Shown piece after piece: positions 36,223 to 44,141 of a stretch of 64,000 nt of DNA. A model generated the notes under the pieces. That model worked only from the letters and a program-made list of their open reading frames with translations, was not told the DNA's origin and ran no database searches. The stretch is taken from positions 1 through 64,000 of the forward strand of contig OZ244807.1 of the NCBI GenBank assembly GCA_965220185.1. The letters run 5' to 3'. The translations under genes and the position numbers were made by a program. Origin of the DNA: Azotimanducus sp965220185 (lineage in GTDB: Bacteria > Pseudomonadota > Gammaproteobacteria > Pseudomonadales > Azotimanducaceae). Each line of letters begins with the position of its first letter. The stretch's first letter is position 1.

Positions 36223-36406
36223 CCTAGGAGTCTGCGCCGTAGAAATTCAGGAAAGCGAAAATTCGATTCCGCCGTCCTTTTGGACGGTCGATTGAGGACA
36301 ATGTCGGGCTATATTTGACGAAATCGAATCGAACAAGGTCAAATGTTCAAAGGGGCGGGCGGAAGCGGATTTGCAGCCCTGAATTCCTACGGCGCAGACT
36401 CCTAGG
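36223..36406. mobile_element. 184-bp MITE with 29-bp inverted repeats
   Basis: The left end (36223-36251) and the complement of the right end (36378-36406) match at 28 of 29 positions, beginning CCTAGGAGTCTGCGCCGTAG. The interior has no credible ORF but contains a short hairpin (CCGTCCTTTTGGACGG). The CCTAGG at each tip is palindromic, as expected for an element inserting in palindromic targets (IS1182-like); that family link is inference. Confidence 0.8.
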
Positions 36407-36510
36407 TCAGCCCAAGTTCTGTGAGCGCGTCGCGCCAATCCACGCAAAGGACACCCTCGAACGTCATGCGCGTCGCATCCCGGCTGATGCAGAGGGCGAG
36501 TTGTTTGTGC

Positions 36511-36529
36511 GGGGACACTCAACGACATT
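36511..36529. repeat. Single copy of the GGGGACACTCAACGACAT repeat
   Basis: One member of the dispersed family, 24 bases before the conserved block of tRNA-like copy 3. A weaker relative (GGACACCCTCGAACGTCAT) lies at ~36,450. Confidence 0.8.
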
Positions 36530-36552
36530 GGCGGGCGGGCAGCGAGCGAGCG

Positions 36553-36712
36553 TTCCTTGACGACTTGAAAGCGTGATAGAGTGAGCGGTGGAAGTAGTGG
36601 GAATCGAAGCCCGGGGGGGTGTCGAACCCCGTGCGACAAGTGAATAAGGTACGCATCTACACCAAGTAGTACTTCCATTTGCGCCCGACCATGTGTCGGG
36701 CGCATTATTTTA
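36553..36712 (+). ncRNA. tRNA-like structured element, copy 3 (with an extra hairpin)
   Basis: TTGACG at 36553, 14 bases, TAGAGT at 36573, then GGAAGTA (36586) pairing perfectly with TACTTCC (36670). Copies 1 and 2 have GGAGGTA/TACCCCC at the same place, so the helix is kept through base changes. A TGCG/CGCA stem again encloses a 16-nt loop. It carries one additional hairpin (GGGGTGTCGAACCCC) resembling a second T-arm or long variable arm. A nine-pair hairpin (36681-36703) followed by ATTATTTTA closes the element like a terminator. Confidence 0.55.
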
Positions 36713-36875
36713 GAGTGGCTGGAATTGGCGTTTCATGGCTTTTCCAGAGTGTCGTGTTGGGGGTTGCTTTGTGCGGGGTTTCACGGTGCTTGGCGGGGTT
36801 TTCATGGAATACTCGTCGGGAGCACCTGAGTACCGATCAAGCAGGAACTGCCGCTCCTCAATGAAGGATGAATTA
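36713..36875. other. Non-coding spacer before the TnpB element
   Basis: It contains TCATGGCTTTTCCAGAGTGT and following bases (36737-36775) that closely match 29618-29656 at the end of the first AlbA/Schlafen gene. No gene is seen. Confidence 0.4.
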
Positions 36876-36939
36876 GGGGCTTATAAGCAAAGGTTGACAA
36901 ACACCTTGCCGGTCGCCCCGGATTGAGCAACATACAGAC

Positions 36940-38109
36940 ATGGAACACACCCATCGCTCAACCCGCTACCGCCTGCTTCCGCGCACCCGCGCGAAGCATC
37001 AAAAGCTGATGCAGGTGACAGGGGCATGCGTCTGTGCATGGAACAGGGTCCTCTCCGATGTTGACAATGCGTATGAACGTGACCGGCGCATGAAGATGCT
37101 TCGGGGCGAACCCGTGGTGATGCCCGAATCCGTCAGGATTCATCCGACCTTCTTCACGTTGGGGAAGCGGTTCACGGCCATGCGGAAAGACGTCGGCTGG
37201 CTTCGCGATCTGCCGTTCGCAGCCGTTCGACACACCCTCAGGCATCAGGCGGATGCGTGGACGAAGTTCTTCAAACGCCAAGGCGGACATCCCAGTTACA
37301 AGTCGAAGTACCGGACACGGACGGTGACGTTCCCTGAACCCGGACACTTCCAACTGTCAGGGAACAGCATCCGATTGCAGAAGCTTGGCTGGTTCCACCT
37401 CGCCCGCAAAGGTGAAGACCCGCATCGCCATTATGAAGCACGGGCAGTGACCATCAAGCGTGAATGCGGACGATGGCACGCGGTCATTCGATACAAGGTC
37501 CCTGCGCACGAAGTCGAGCGTATTGATGATGGTCGCGCCGTCGGTGTCGATATGAACGTGGCACAGGTCGCGACAAGCGGCGGTGAGATCATTCGGCTGG
37601 ATCGCGAACGTCTGGAACGGCTTGAGTGCCGCAAGCATCGGTACCAGCGCCGCATGGCGCGGCAAGCGGTCGGGTCGAACCGAAGGAACGTGACGAAGCA
37701 ACGATTGTCGAAGGTCTGCCGCAACATCCGTTGCTGCCGGGACAACTGGCAGCATCACACGTCAAAGCGCGTCGCCGCGAAGGCGGGCACGGTGATGGTC
37801 GAGAAGCTGAACACGAAAGGCATGACGGCTTCGGCGAAAGGGGCAATTGACGAACCCGGCAAGCACGTCAGGCAGAAAGCGGGGTTGAACAAAGCCATCC
37901 TCAACACCGGATGGGGCGGGTTGAAACAGAAGCTCGGCTACAAGTCAGCCCATTTGCTTGAAGTGAACCCTCAATACACGTCCCAGACGTGTTCACGCTG
38001 CGGGTTCATCGACAAAAACAATAGACCCGCCCAAGCGATGTTCAAGTGCTTGGCGTGTGGGCACACCGACAATGCGGATGTGAACGCCGCATTGAATATT
38101 CTGGCCTGA
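36940..38109 (+). CDS. tnpB: TnpB-type RNA-guided endonuclease (IS200/IS605 OrfB family)
   Basis: 389 residues. RuvC-like nuclease residues appear intact: VGVDMN (D204), MVEKLNTKGM (E288) and TDNADVNAALNIL (Asp near 377-380). The zinc ribbon is CSRCG...CLACG (C351, C354, C370, C373). TnpB proteins use an RNA from the element's right end to cut DNA next to a short motif and so help the transposon persist. GTC in place of the more usual ATT in the G-(I/V)-D motif is a normal variation. With all catalytic and zinc residues present it is probably active; the mobilising transposase must act in trans. Confidence 0.9.
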   Translation: MEHTHRSTRYRLLPRTRAKHQKLMQVTGACVCAWNRVLSDVDNAYERDRRMKMLRGEPVVMPESVRIHPTFFTLGKRFTAMRKDVGWLRDLPFAAVRHTLRHQADAWTKFFKRQGGHPSYKSKYRTRTVTFPEPGHFQLSGNSIRLQKLGWFHLARKGEDPHRHYEARAVTIKRECGRWHAVIRYKVPAHEVERIDDGRAVGVDMNVAQVATSGGEIIRLDRERLERLECRKHRYQRRMARQAVGSNRRNVTKQRLSKVCRNIRCCRDNWQHHTSKRVAAKAGTVMVEKLNTKGMTASAKGAIDEPGKHVRQKAGLNKAILNTGWGGLKQKLGYKSAHLLEVNPQYTSQTCSRCGFIDKNNRPAQAMFKCLACGHTDNADVNAALNILA

Positions 38110-38199
38110 AGGGATTGGGGCAACCGGACGCGGAGGCGGCGACATTGGTCGGCCTGTGAAGCGTCAAGAAGTAGCAGAGGGAAGCAGGTCACTTTGATC
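38110..38199 (+). ncRNA. Expected position of the TnpB guide-RNA scaffold
   Basis: Placed by family knowledge: the guide RNA of TnpB systems is transcribed from the 3' end of tnpB through the right end, and the guide follows the element boundary. I see GC-rich inverted segments here (GGACGCGGAGGCGGCGACA region) but cannot fold it reliably. Confidence 0.3.
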
Positions 38200-38246
38200 T
38201 GTCAACCTTTGTTTATAAGTCCCCTTTTATAAATGCTCGACCGCAC

Positions 38247-38262
38247 GGGGACACTCGACGAC
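38247..38262. repeat. Single GGGGACACTCGACGAC repeat
   Basis: One copy of the dispersed family 22 bases beyond the right inverted repeat of the TnpB element. Confidence 0.8.
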
Positions 38263-38342
38263 CAGCGAGACTGGCCAAAATACTCAAAGACATCGATTCA
38301 GCATCATGTTCTTATTGGACAACGCTTGACACGGAGGGGTTT

Positions 38343-38998
38343 TCAGGCGCTGGGTTGGAGGTGAGCGGGGGCTTTGTGGAGGCGGACGGTGAATCGGTGA
38401 TCCTCTGCAATAAGGTCTGGCTGCGTGCCGTTGTGCTCCCGCATAGCATTGATAATTCGGTTGCGCACGCCCATTCCGTAGTGCTCGATGTAGCGGTAGT
38501 CGCGGAGGATTTCCTTGAGCAGCTCGTTGCGGGCGACGCGAACGACACCCTCGCGCATCTTTTCTACGGTCACGCCGTTTGGTAGGCCGCCGGGGGAGAT
38601 GACTTCGAGGCGGTCGGCGTAGAGGGAGACTTCGACATCGGTGCCTTCCCACCAGTAGTCGCGATGCGCGAGCGCGTTGACAACGGCTTCTCTGACGGCC
38701 TCTATGGGAAGCGAAGCCTTGCGAATACGGCGTGCGCCTTCAAGCCAGGCCTCGCTGCCCATGTTGCGCTTGACGAAGTCTATGGTTTGATCGATCACGC
38801 CCTTATGGACGGGGGCTCCCTCTTCGGTGACGTATGAGATGAGCGGGCCTCGGATACGTTCCTCGTCGGTGGTGTTGTAGTCTTTTTCGGTGCCGGGGAA
38901 CGCGACGGCGCTAACGCCAGCCTGAGGGAGGCGGCGGTTTGGGGACGTGCCGAACAGAAGCAGGCCCGCGACCGTTGCACAGGTTCCGCCCGCTAGCT
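38343..38998 (-). pseudogene. AlbA/Schlafen-domain ATP-binding protein, 3' part (gene split by an IS630 element)
   Basis: The C-terminal ~218 residues of a paralogue of the 29.6-kb gene: LAGGTCATVAGLLLFGTSPN, then AVREAVVNALAHRDYWWEGT and the ATPase-like EVSLYADRLEVISPGGLPNG. It joins the 5' part at 40296-40888 once the IS630 element and one TA are removed, reading SDFLTKLAGGT. The open frame continuing to 39,089 is inside the IS and not native. Confidence 0.82.
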
Positions 38999-40295
38999 TA
39001 GTACGCAATTTAATTAATATAGTGACGTTTTTATGCGGCTGCATTGTGGCAGAATTACCGGAATGTCTGCGCAAGGGTTCACAGAACATGCCAAGAAACT
39101 CGCCATTCCCGATCGCACTGTCAGAGAACGAGCGTCGGAATCTCGAACGAACAGCCAGGAGCTACACGTCACCATACATTGACGTCCTCAGGGCAAGGAT
39201 CGTCCTCCACGCCGCCGACGGCCTGTCCAACAAGGCCATCGGCGAGCGCCTCGACACGCCCCGGCAGACCGTCAGCAAATGGCGCAAGCGCTTCTTCGAG
39301 CGGCGCATGGACGGACTCGCGGACGAGCCCCGGCCAGGTCGCCCCCGGGCATTCCCCCCCTGACGTGGTGGTCGCCGTCAAGGCGCTCGCCTGCGAGCTC
39401 CCCCGCGAGACGGGGCTGCCCCTGTCGAGGCTCTCCGTCTCCGAGGTCCGGCGCGAGGCCGTGCGGCGCGGCATCGTCGCCAGCATCGGCGGCGCCACCG
39501 TCTGGCGGCGGCTGCACGAGGACGCCATCAGGCCCTGGGCGCACCGGAGCTGGGTGTTCCCCCGCGACCCGGCGTTCGCCGACAAGGCGGGGCCCGTCCT
39601 CGACCTCTACCAGGGGCGCTGGCAGGGGCGGCCGCTGTCCAAGAAGGACTTCGTCCTCTGCGCCGACGAGAAGCCCAGCATCCAGGCGCGGCAGCGCACC
39701 CACCCGACGGCCGCGCCCGCGCCGGGCCGGGCCATGCGCGTCGAGCATGAATACCGCCGCGGCGGCGCGCTCACCTACATCGCGGCCTGGGACGTGCGCC
39801 GCGCCAAGGTGTTCGGCGCATGCGCCCCAAGGTCCGGCATCGTCCACTTCGACCGCCTTGTCGGCGACGTGATGTCGCGACCGCCCTACAGCCGCGCCCG
39901 GCGCGTCTTCTGGATCATGGACAACGCCTCCATCCACCGCGGGCAGCCGTGCGTCGAGCGGTTCCGGCGCCAGTGGCCGAACGCCCATGTGGTCCACACA
40001 CCGGTGCACGCCAGCTGGCTCAACCAGGTCGAGGTCTACTTCTCGGTCGTCCAGAGAAAGGTGCTCACCCCCAACGACTTCACGGACCTTGAGCAGGTCG
40101 AGCGCCGCCTGCTCGACTTCGAGCGCCACTACGAGCAGGCCGCCATGCCCTTCAAGTGGAAGTTCACCCGGCAGGACCTCCACAACGTCCTCGGCCGACT
40201 CGCCGACCCGCATCCGCCCCTCCAACCGGCCGCGTGACGACGCACTGTCAGCGCCCGGTGTTATACGTCACCGAACTTTCGAGATACAGCACTTA
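38999..40295. mobile_element. IS630-family insertion sequence, TA target
   Basis: The element spans about 39001-40293 with TA at both sides (38999-39000 and 40294-40295). The ends are imperfect inverted repeats of ~27 bp sharing a GTGACGT core. It carries a two-frame transposase and interrupts the second AlbA/Schlafen gene; removing it with one TA restores the frame exactly. TA targeting is the known habit of the IS630/Tc1 group. Confidence 0.85.
39088..40237 (+). CDS. IS630-family transposase, two frames joined by a +1 shift
   Basis: The first frame, from the ATG at 39088 to the stop at 39361, encodes the helix-turn-helix part (GLSNKAIGERLDTPRQTVSKW, ending GRPRAFPP). The second frame continues to 40237 with the DDE domain: VLCADEKPSIQA (first Asp), VFWIMDNASIHRG (second Asp) and HASWLNQVEVYFSVVQRKVL (Glu). 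Relatives read FPPxVVxxVKALACELP without a break, so a +1 shift at CCC-CCC-TGA (39355-39363) is needed. Whether that is programmed frameshifting or a mutation in a seven-C run is open. About 382 residues if joined. Confidence 0.82.
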
Positions 40296-40888
40296 GTGAG
40301 AAAGTCGGAATTCAAGAGAAGCCTCGTCCAGCTTTCTTCGTCTTCTTTGTGGGGGGGCTGTCGCTTGAGTATTTGCGCGAAGTAGTTTTCTAGGCGCATT
40401 CGGTCGAAGTCTTGAAGACCCATATCAGGGGCGGGCCTTAGCTCGTAGCGGACGAGTTTCGCGGCTTGATATAGACGGCCTTCCTCTTCTCTTGAGGCTC
40501 TTCGGACTGTTGTGCCTGCACGAGTGTATGTGACCCATTCTCTGCCTGTCTTGGCTTTGTAGGGCTTTTCGGGACCGTGCGGAGACAGCTCGATGACGCC
40601 GATCAACTTGCCATCTTTTGCTGTGATGCAGGTCCAAATTGGAGTCACGGCTGGTTGGATGGAGGTTCGAGCAATGTTCATGATCCATTGCTCGGCTTCT
40701 TGCCTTGACCTGTTGAGGCCCGAGATTGAGCCGCCATCTTCCACGCCGAGCAGGAGATGGCCACCTTTGAGATTGAGCAGCGCGGACATTTCTTTTGCGA
40801 TGTCGTCCGGGTGACAGTCGTCGCGTTTGAATTTGACTTGGGAGTTCTCTCCGTTGGCGATGAATTCAAGCAGTTGTGATTGCTGCAT
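40296..40888 (-). pseudogene. AlbA/Schlafen-domain ATP-binding protein, 5' part (gene split by an IS630 element)
   Basis: The N-terminal ~198 residues: MQQSQLLEFIANGENSQVKF, MSALLNLKGGHLLLGVEDGG, and the basic YKAKTGREWVTYTRAGTTVR, strongly similar to the intact paralogue at 29.6-31.0 kb. Translation runs into the IS end and stops after KCCISKVR. With the DNA-contacting AlbA_2 domain alone, the truncated product might still bind DNA. Confidence 0.82.
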
Positions 40889-40950
40889 TGGAAGTTGGCT
40901 GGGTGTTGGGGGGTGGGGAAGCTTCGAATGCGTATTGTAGGTTACCGGAC

Positions 40951-41035
40951 GGGGACACTCGACGACACGGGGTTACCGGACGGGGACACTGGCGTCTGAA
41001 CGGGGAGGCGTCTGAACGGGGACACTCGACGACAT
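40951..41035. repeat. Array of GGGGACACTCGACGAC repeats
   Basis: Full copies start at 40951 and ~41018; a partial copy (GGGGACACTGGCGTCTGAAC) lies between at 40982. The array fills the gap between the AlbA remnant start and the end of gpsA. Confidence 0.82.
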
Positions 41036-41066
41036 CAAACCGCATCGCGGTGAACGGATGGGGCGA

Positions 41067-42065
41067 CTAATCGCCTGTCCGCAACAAGCCTTCAACACAT
41101 TGCCGCGGTTCCATTTGGCTATCAAGGAGCGCCAGCACGGTGGTGACGAATGGCGCTTCTCTACCCTCGGCGCTGGCGCGCGCTGCGAACATGCGTGTGG
41201 CTCGCACGCCCTCGGAGACCATGACTGTCCCTTCGAGCGCCTCGTCAAGACGTTGGCCGGAGCCGAGGCGCTGGCCTGTTTGACGATTACGGCCGTGCGG
41301 GGAGGTCGCGGTGACATACAGGTCGCCGATGCCAGCAGGGCTGGTGGCTGTCTCGTGTTTTGCGCCGAACTCGACGAGCAGGCGACAGGCTTCGCGGTAG
41401 CCTGCGGTAAAGACGGCGGCTTTCAGATTGTCGCCCCCTGTGCCTTCAACGGCGAGACCATCGCAGACGCCACATGCGAGCGCAATGACGTTCTTAAACG
41501 CGCCCCAGAGCTCTACGCCGAGTGGGTCGTTCGCGTGGCGCAGATGCAGCGTTTTGGTGGACAGGCGCTCGGCGATGGATTCCGCGACTGCTTCGTTTTC
41601 GCTGGCGACGAGGGCGGTAGTGAGCACGCCTGAAGCGAGTTCGGGCGCGATGGTCGGACCGGTCATCACAGCGAGGGCGTTGTCAAGGCCCGCAGCCTGC
41701 AGCTTGTCTTGGATGGCTTCGGAGATCAGCCGCTCGCCTGGAGCGAGGCCTTTGGCAAGATCGAGCAGGAACTGCCGTTCCTTTAGCGATGGGATCATTT
41801 CGTCGACCACGTCGAGAATGACGTGGGATGGAAGCGCCATGACGACGATGTCGGCGCCATCGAGTACGGTTTTGAGATCCATGGACACGGCTACGCCGGG
41901 CAATTCGATGCCGGGAAGATATTTGGCGTTGATTGCGGTGTCGCGGATGCTTGTGAACACGTCCTCTTCCACTGTCCAGCCTTGCACGCGGTAGCCGTGC
42001 AGGGACCAGACGCGCGCCAGCGCTGTGCCGAAGTTGCCGAGTCCGAGGATGGCGATTGTGGTCAT
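41067..42065 (-). CDS. gpsA: Glycerol-3-phosphate dehydrogenase [NAD(P)+]
   Basis: 332 residues. It reduces dihydroxyacetone phosphate to sn-glycerol 3-phosphate for phospholipid synthesis. Seen: Rossmann motif IAILGLGNFGTALARVW at the N-terminus, VVMALPSHVILDVV near 94, the catalytic-lysine segment ELWGAFKNVIALACGVCDGL near 185-205, and AGIGDLYVTATSPHGRNR near 245. Last gene of a minus-strand run with the TonB receptor and TPR-sulfotransferase. A dispersed-repeat copy lies just before its ATG, with AAAAGGA about 14 bases upstream of the start. Confidence 0.95.
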   Translation of the reverse strand: MTTIAILGLGNFGTALARVWSLHGYRVQGWTVEEDVFTSIRDTAINAKYLPGIELPGVAVSMDLKTVLDGADIVVMALPSHVILDVVDEMIPSLKERQFLLDLAKGLAPGERLISEAIQDKLQAAGLDNALAVMTGPTIAPELASGVLTTALVASENEAVAESIAERLSTKTLHLRHANDPLGVELWGAFKNVIALACGVCDGLAVEGTGGDNLKAAVFTAGYREACRLLVEFGAKHETATSPAGIGDLYVTATSPHGRNRQTGQRLGSGQRLDEALEGTVMVSEGVRATRMFAARASAEGREAPFVTTVLALLDSQMEPRQCVEGLLRTGD

Positions 42066-42068
42066 GGC

Positions 42069-42082
42069 GTCGTTGTGTGTCC
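42069..42082 (-). repeat. Dispersed repeat at the start of gpsA
   Basis: On the minus strand AAAAAAGGACACACAACGAC is followed by GCC and the gpsA ATG. The same 20 bases recur at 42882-42901 inside the sulfotransferase gene. It provides the only purine-rich stretch near the start. Confidence 0.8.
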
Positions 42083-42089
42083 TTTTTTC

Positions 42090-44117
42090 CTACAGGGTAA
42101 CAGCGTACATGTTTCTCACTTCGTTGCCGAGGGCTTCCTTGAGCGGGGTCAGCCATGGATCAAAGGGTTTCCATGCGTCTAGCGCGTCGCGGTAGATGGG
42201 TTGCCGAACCTGCTCGGAGCTTGGCGTGCGGATGCTGCGCTCGGTGCGATGGTATTCGAGGCATGCCGGTTCGAAGTCGAGGCAGCAGAAGTCGAGCATG
42301 CGTCTGACTTGTCCTTCGAGATCGTCCACCACGTCCTCGTGCTTGACGAGCAGGACAAAGCCGGGCAGCACCTTGTCCCAGTGCGCCATGAGATCGATGT
42401 ACTCGCGGTAGTAGTTGCCGATTTCCTTGAGGCCGTATGAGAACTCGTGGCCTTGGCCGAAGAGCTGCTTGAAACCGCTGAAGCAGCAGGACATCGGATC
42501 GCGGCGAGCGTCGATGACCTTGGCGTTCGGGAGGATCAGCTTGATCAGGCCGATGTGGGCAAAGTTGTTGGGGTTCTTATCTATAAAGAAGGGCGCGCGT
42601 GCGCGATGTACTTGAGTGTCCTGTATGTACTGTTCGCCGAAGCGTCTGAAATAGTCGGGATCGAGGGTTTCGAGGATGTGCGGGTAGCCGACGCCTTCGG
42701 CTTGCCGCCTGGCGCGGTCGAGACGATTGGCGAGGGCAATCATGTTGGGGAGCTCGAGTGTCCCGTCGATGTGCGAGTGGGATGCAAGGATTTGTTCGAG
42801 GAGTGTGGAGCCGGCGCGTGGCAGGCCGACGATGAAGATGGGGTCGGGGGCATCGCTGCCGATGTTTCTGCCGGCGCTGCCGTCGTTGTGTGTCCTTTTT
42901 TTGAAGAAGGCTTCGGTGAGGACTTCGCGCTGCGCGCCAAGGCGCGTGGCAAGAATTTTTGGATCATGCTTGATGGACGCCTGTTTGAGGACGTTGCCGC
43001 GCTCGTAGTAATAGAACGATTTCTGATGTTGTTGAGTGTCCTCGAAGGCTTTGCCGAGTGCGAAGCACAGGTGAATGCGGTCTTCTAGCCCGATGCTCGC
43101 GCTTGCCTCTGCTTCGCGCATCTGTTGGATCTCTTGGTCTGTGAACCGGTAGGTCTTGGTGTTGGCGAGCGACCAGAACGCATCCCCGCAGCTAGGGGCG
43201 ATTTGGTAGGCGCGCTGGTACGAGGTGATGGCGGCATCAAGCTTGCCGATGGCCTTCTCCGCATGGCCGCGCTGCAGATGTAGTCGGTGCTGGCCTTTGG
43301 TTTGGCCGATGACTTGGTTGTAGATCTTGATGGCCTGCTCATGTTCGCCGATGCCGGCCTTGGCGTTTGCGTGCATGGAGAGGTAGGCGAAATTGTCGGG
43401 GAATCGCGCCGCGAGCCGTTCGGTGTGCGTGTGCGCGAGTTCGAACTTCTGCATCTTCAACGCCAAGTTGGCGAGGTCGCCGCGAGAACGCTCATGCTCT
43501 GGGTCGAGTTCGAGCGCGGTGGTGAGCAAAAACTCGGCTTCAGCGAACATCTCGAGCTTGTTGCGGATCTCGGCGAGCAGACGCATGCCTTCAATGTGGG
43601 TTTTTCTTGTCTTCAAGAAATGCCGGCAGAGGCGATCCGCTCGCTGCAATCGACCTTCGTATATATAGCTGCTGACGCTTTGCAGCTCGCGGGGGAGGGA
43701 TTCGAGGTATTCGACCTGCGATTGGGACACACAACGACGTTCGGCCATGCCAGCGATCTCATAGAGATTCACGAGCGCCTTCCATGACGCGATGAGGGCT
43801 GGGTTGCGCTCTACGGCCTCTTCATAGCTCTCGCGGGCGGGGGTGAGCTGGTTGTCGGTGAGCAATGAGTGTCCCCGTTCCTGGTAGGCGCGAGCGAAAT
43901 CGGGATTGAGGGCGATGAGTTCGTCAAGTGTGGCAAGCGCCCGGGGCAGTTTGCCGGCATAGCGTTCGGCGACAGCGAGGGTATATCGCGCCTCATGCAC
44001 CACGTCGTCGGCGGTGTCGCCCGCGACTTCGAGCAGCTTCCTCAGAATATGCGCAGCCTCTTCAAACCTGGCGTGCGAGATGAGTCGACGCGCCGCCGCA
44101 ATATCATCTTGATCCAT
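42090..44117 (-). CDS. TPR-repeat sulfotransferase family protein
   Basis: 675 residues: about ten TPR-type helix pairs (for example DFARAYQERGHSLLTDNQL, NFAYLSMHANAKAGIGEHEQ) over the first ~400, then a sulfotransferase with the PAPS loop IFIVGLPRAGSTLLEQIL near 430 and DARRDPMSCCFSGFKQLF as the 3'-phosphate site. Probably cytoplasmic, acceptor unknown. Between the two parts, KKRTHND near residue 405 is encoded by a dispersed-repeat copy, and ERRCVS near 127 by another read in the opposite sense. It starts 24 bases after the TonB receptor stop, so the two are likely cotranscribed. Longer paralogue of the protein at 2.0-3.6 kb. Confidence 0.85.
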   Translation of the reverse strand: MDQDDIAAARRLISHARFEEAAHILRKLLEVAGDTADDVVHEARYTLAVAERYAGKLPRALATLDELIALNPDFARAYQERGHSLLTDNQLTPARESYEEAVERNPALIASWKALVNLYEIAGMAERRCVSQSQVEYLESLPRELQSVSSYIYEGRLQRADRLCRHFLKTRKTHIEGMRLLAEIRNKLEMFAEAEFLLTTALELDPEHERSRGDLANLALKMQKFELAHTHTERLAARFPDNFAYLSMHANAKAGIGEHEQAIKIYNQVIGQTKGQHRLHLQRGHAEKAIGKLDAAITSYQRAYQIAPSCGDAFWSLANTKTYRFTDQEIQQMREAEASASIGLEDRIHLCFALGKAFEDTQQHQKSFYYYERGNVLKQASIKHDPKILATRLGAQREVLTEAFFKKRTHNDGSAGRNIGSDAPDPIFIVGLPRAGSTLLEQILASHSHIDGTLELPNMIALANRLDRARRQAEGVGYPHILETLDPDYFRRFGEQYIQDTQVHRARAPFFIDKNPNNFAHIGLIKLILPNAKVIDARRDPMSCCFSGFKQLFGQGHEFSYGLKEIGNYYREYIDLMAHWDKVLPGFVLLVKHEDVVDDLEGQVRRMLDFCCLDFEPACLEYHRTERSIRTPSSEQVRQPIYRDALDAWKPFDPWLTPLKEALGNEVRNMYAVTL

Positions 44118-44141
44118 TCTTGGAAGCGATTGCAGACGTCG

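Larger units (their letters stand above)
36876..38224. mobile_element. TnpB transposon bounded by 25-bp inverted repeats
   Basis: A tnpB gene is enclosed by inverted ends: GGGGCTTATAAGCAAAGGTT and onward at 36876-36900, and the complement of 38200-38224, which differ by a few bases. No tnpA gene is present. IS200/IS605 elements normally lack terminal inverted repeats, so this is an unusual carrier arrangement. The ~90 bases between the tnpB stop and the right repeat, with the end of the ORF, are where the guide RNA scaffold of TnpB systems normally lies. Confidence 0.7.

Noticed and set aside
39272..40225. A 317-codon minus-strand frame across the IS630 transposase
   Set aside because: Antisense shadow; the plus strand carries the DDE residues.
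42754..42764. GGGACACTCGAG in the sulfotransferase as a repeat insertion
   Set aside because: It encodes DGTLELPN, normal for this family, and lacks the ACGAC half of the repeat.
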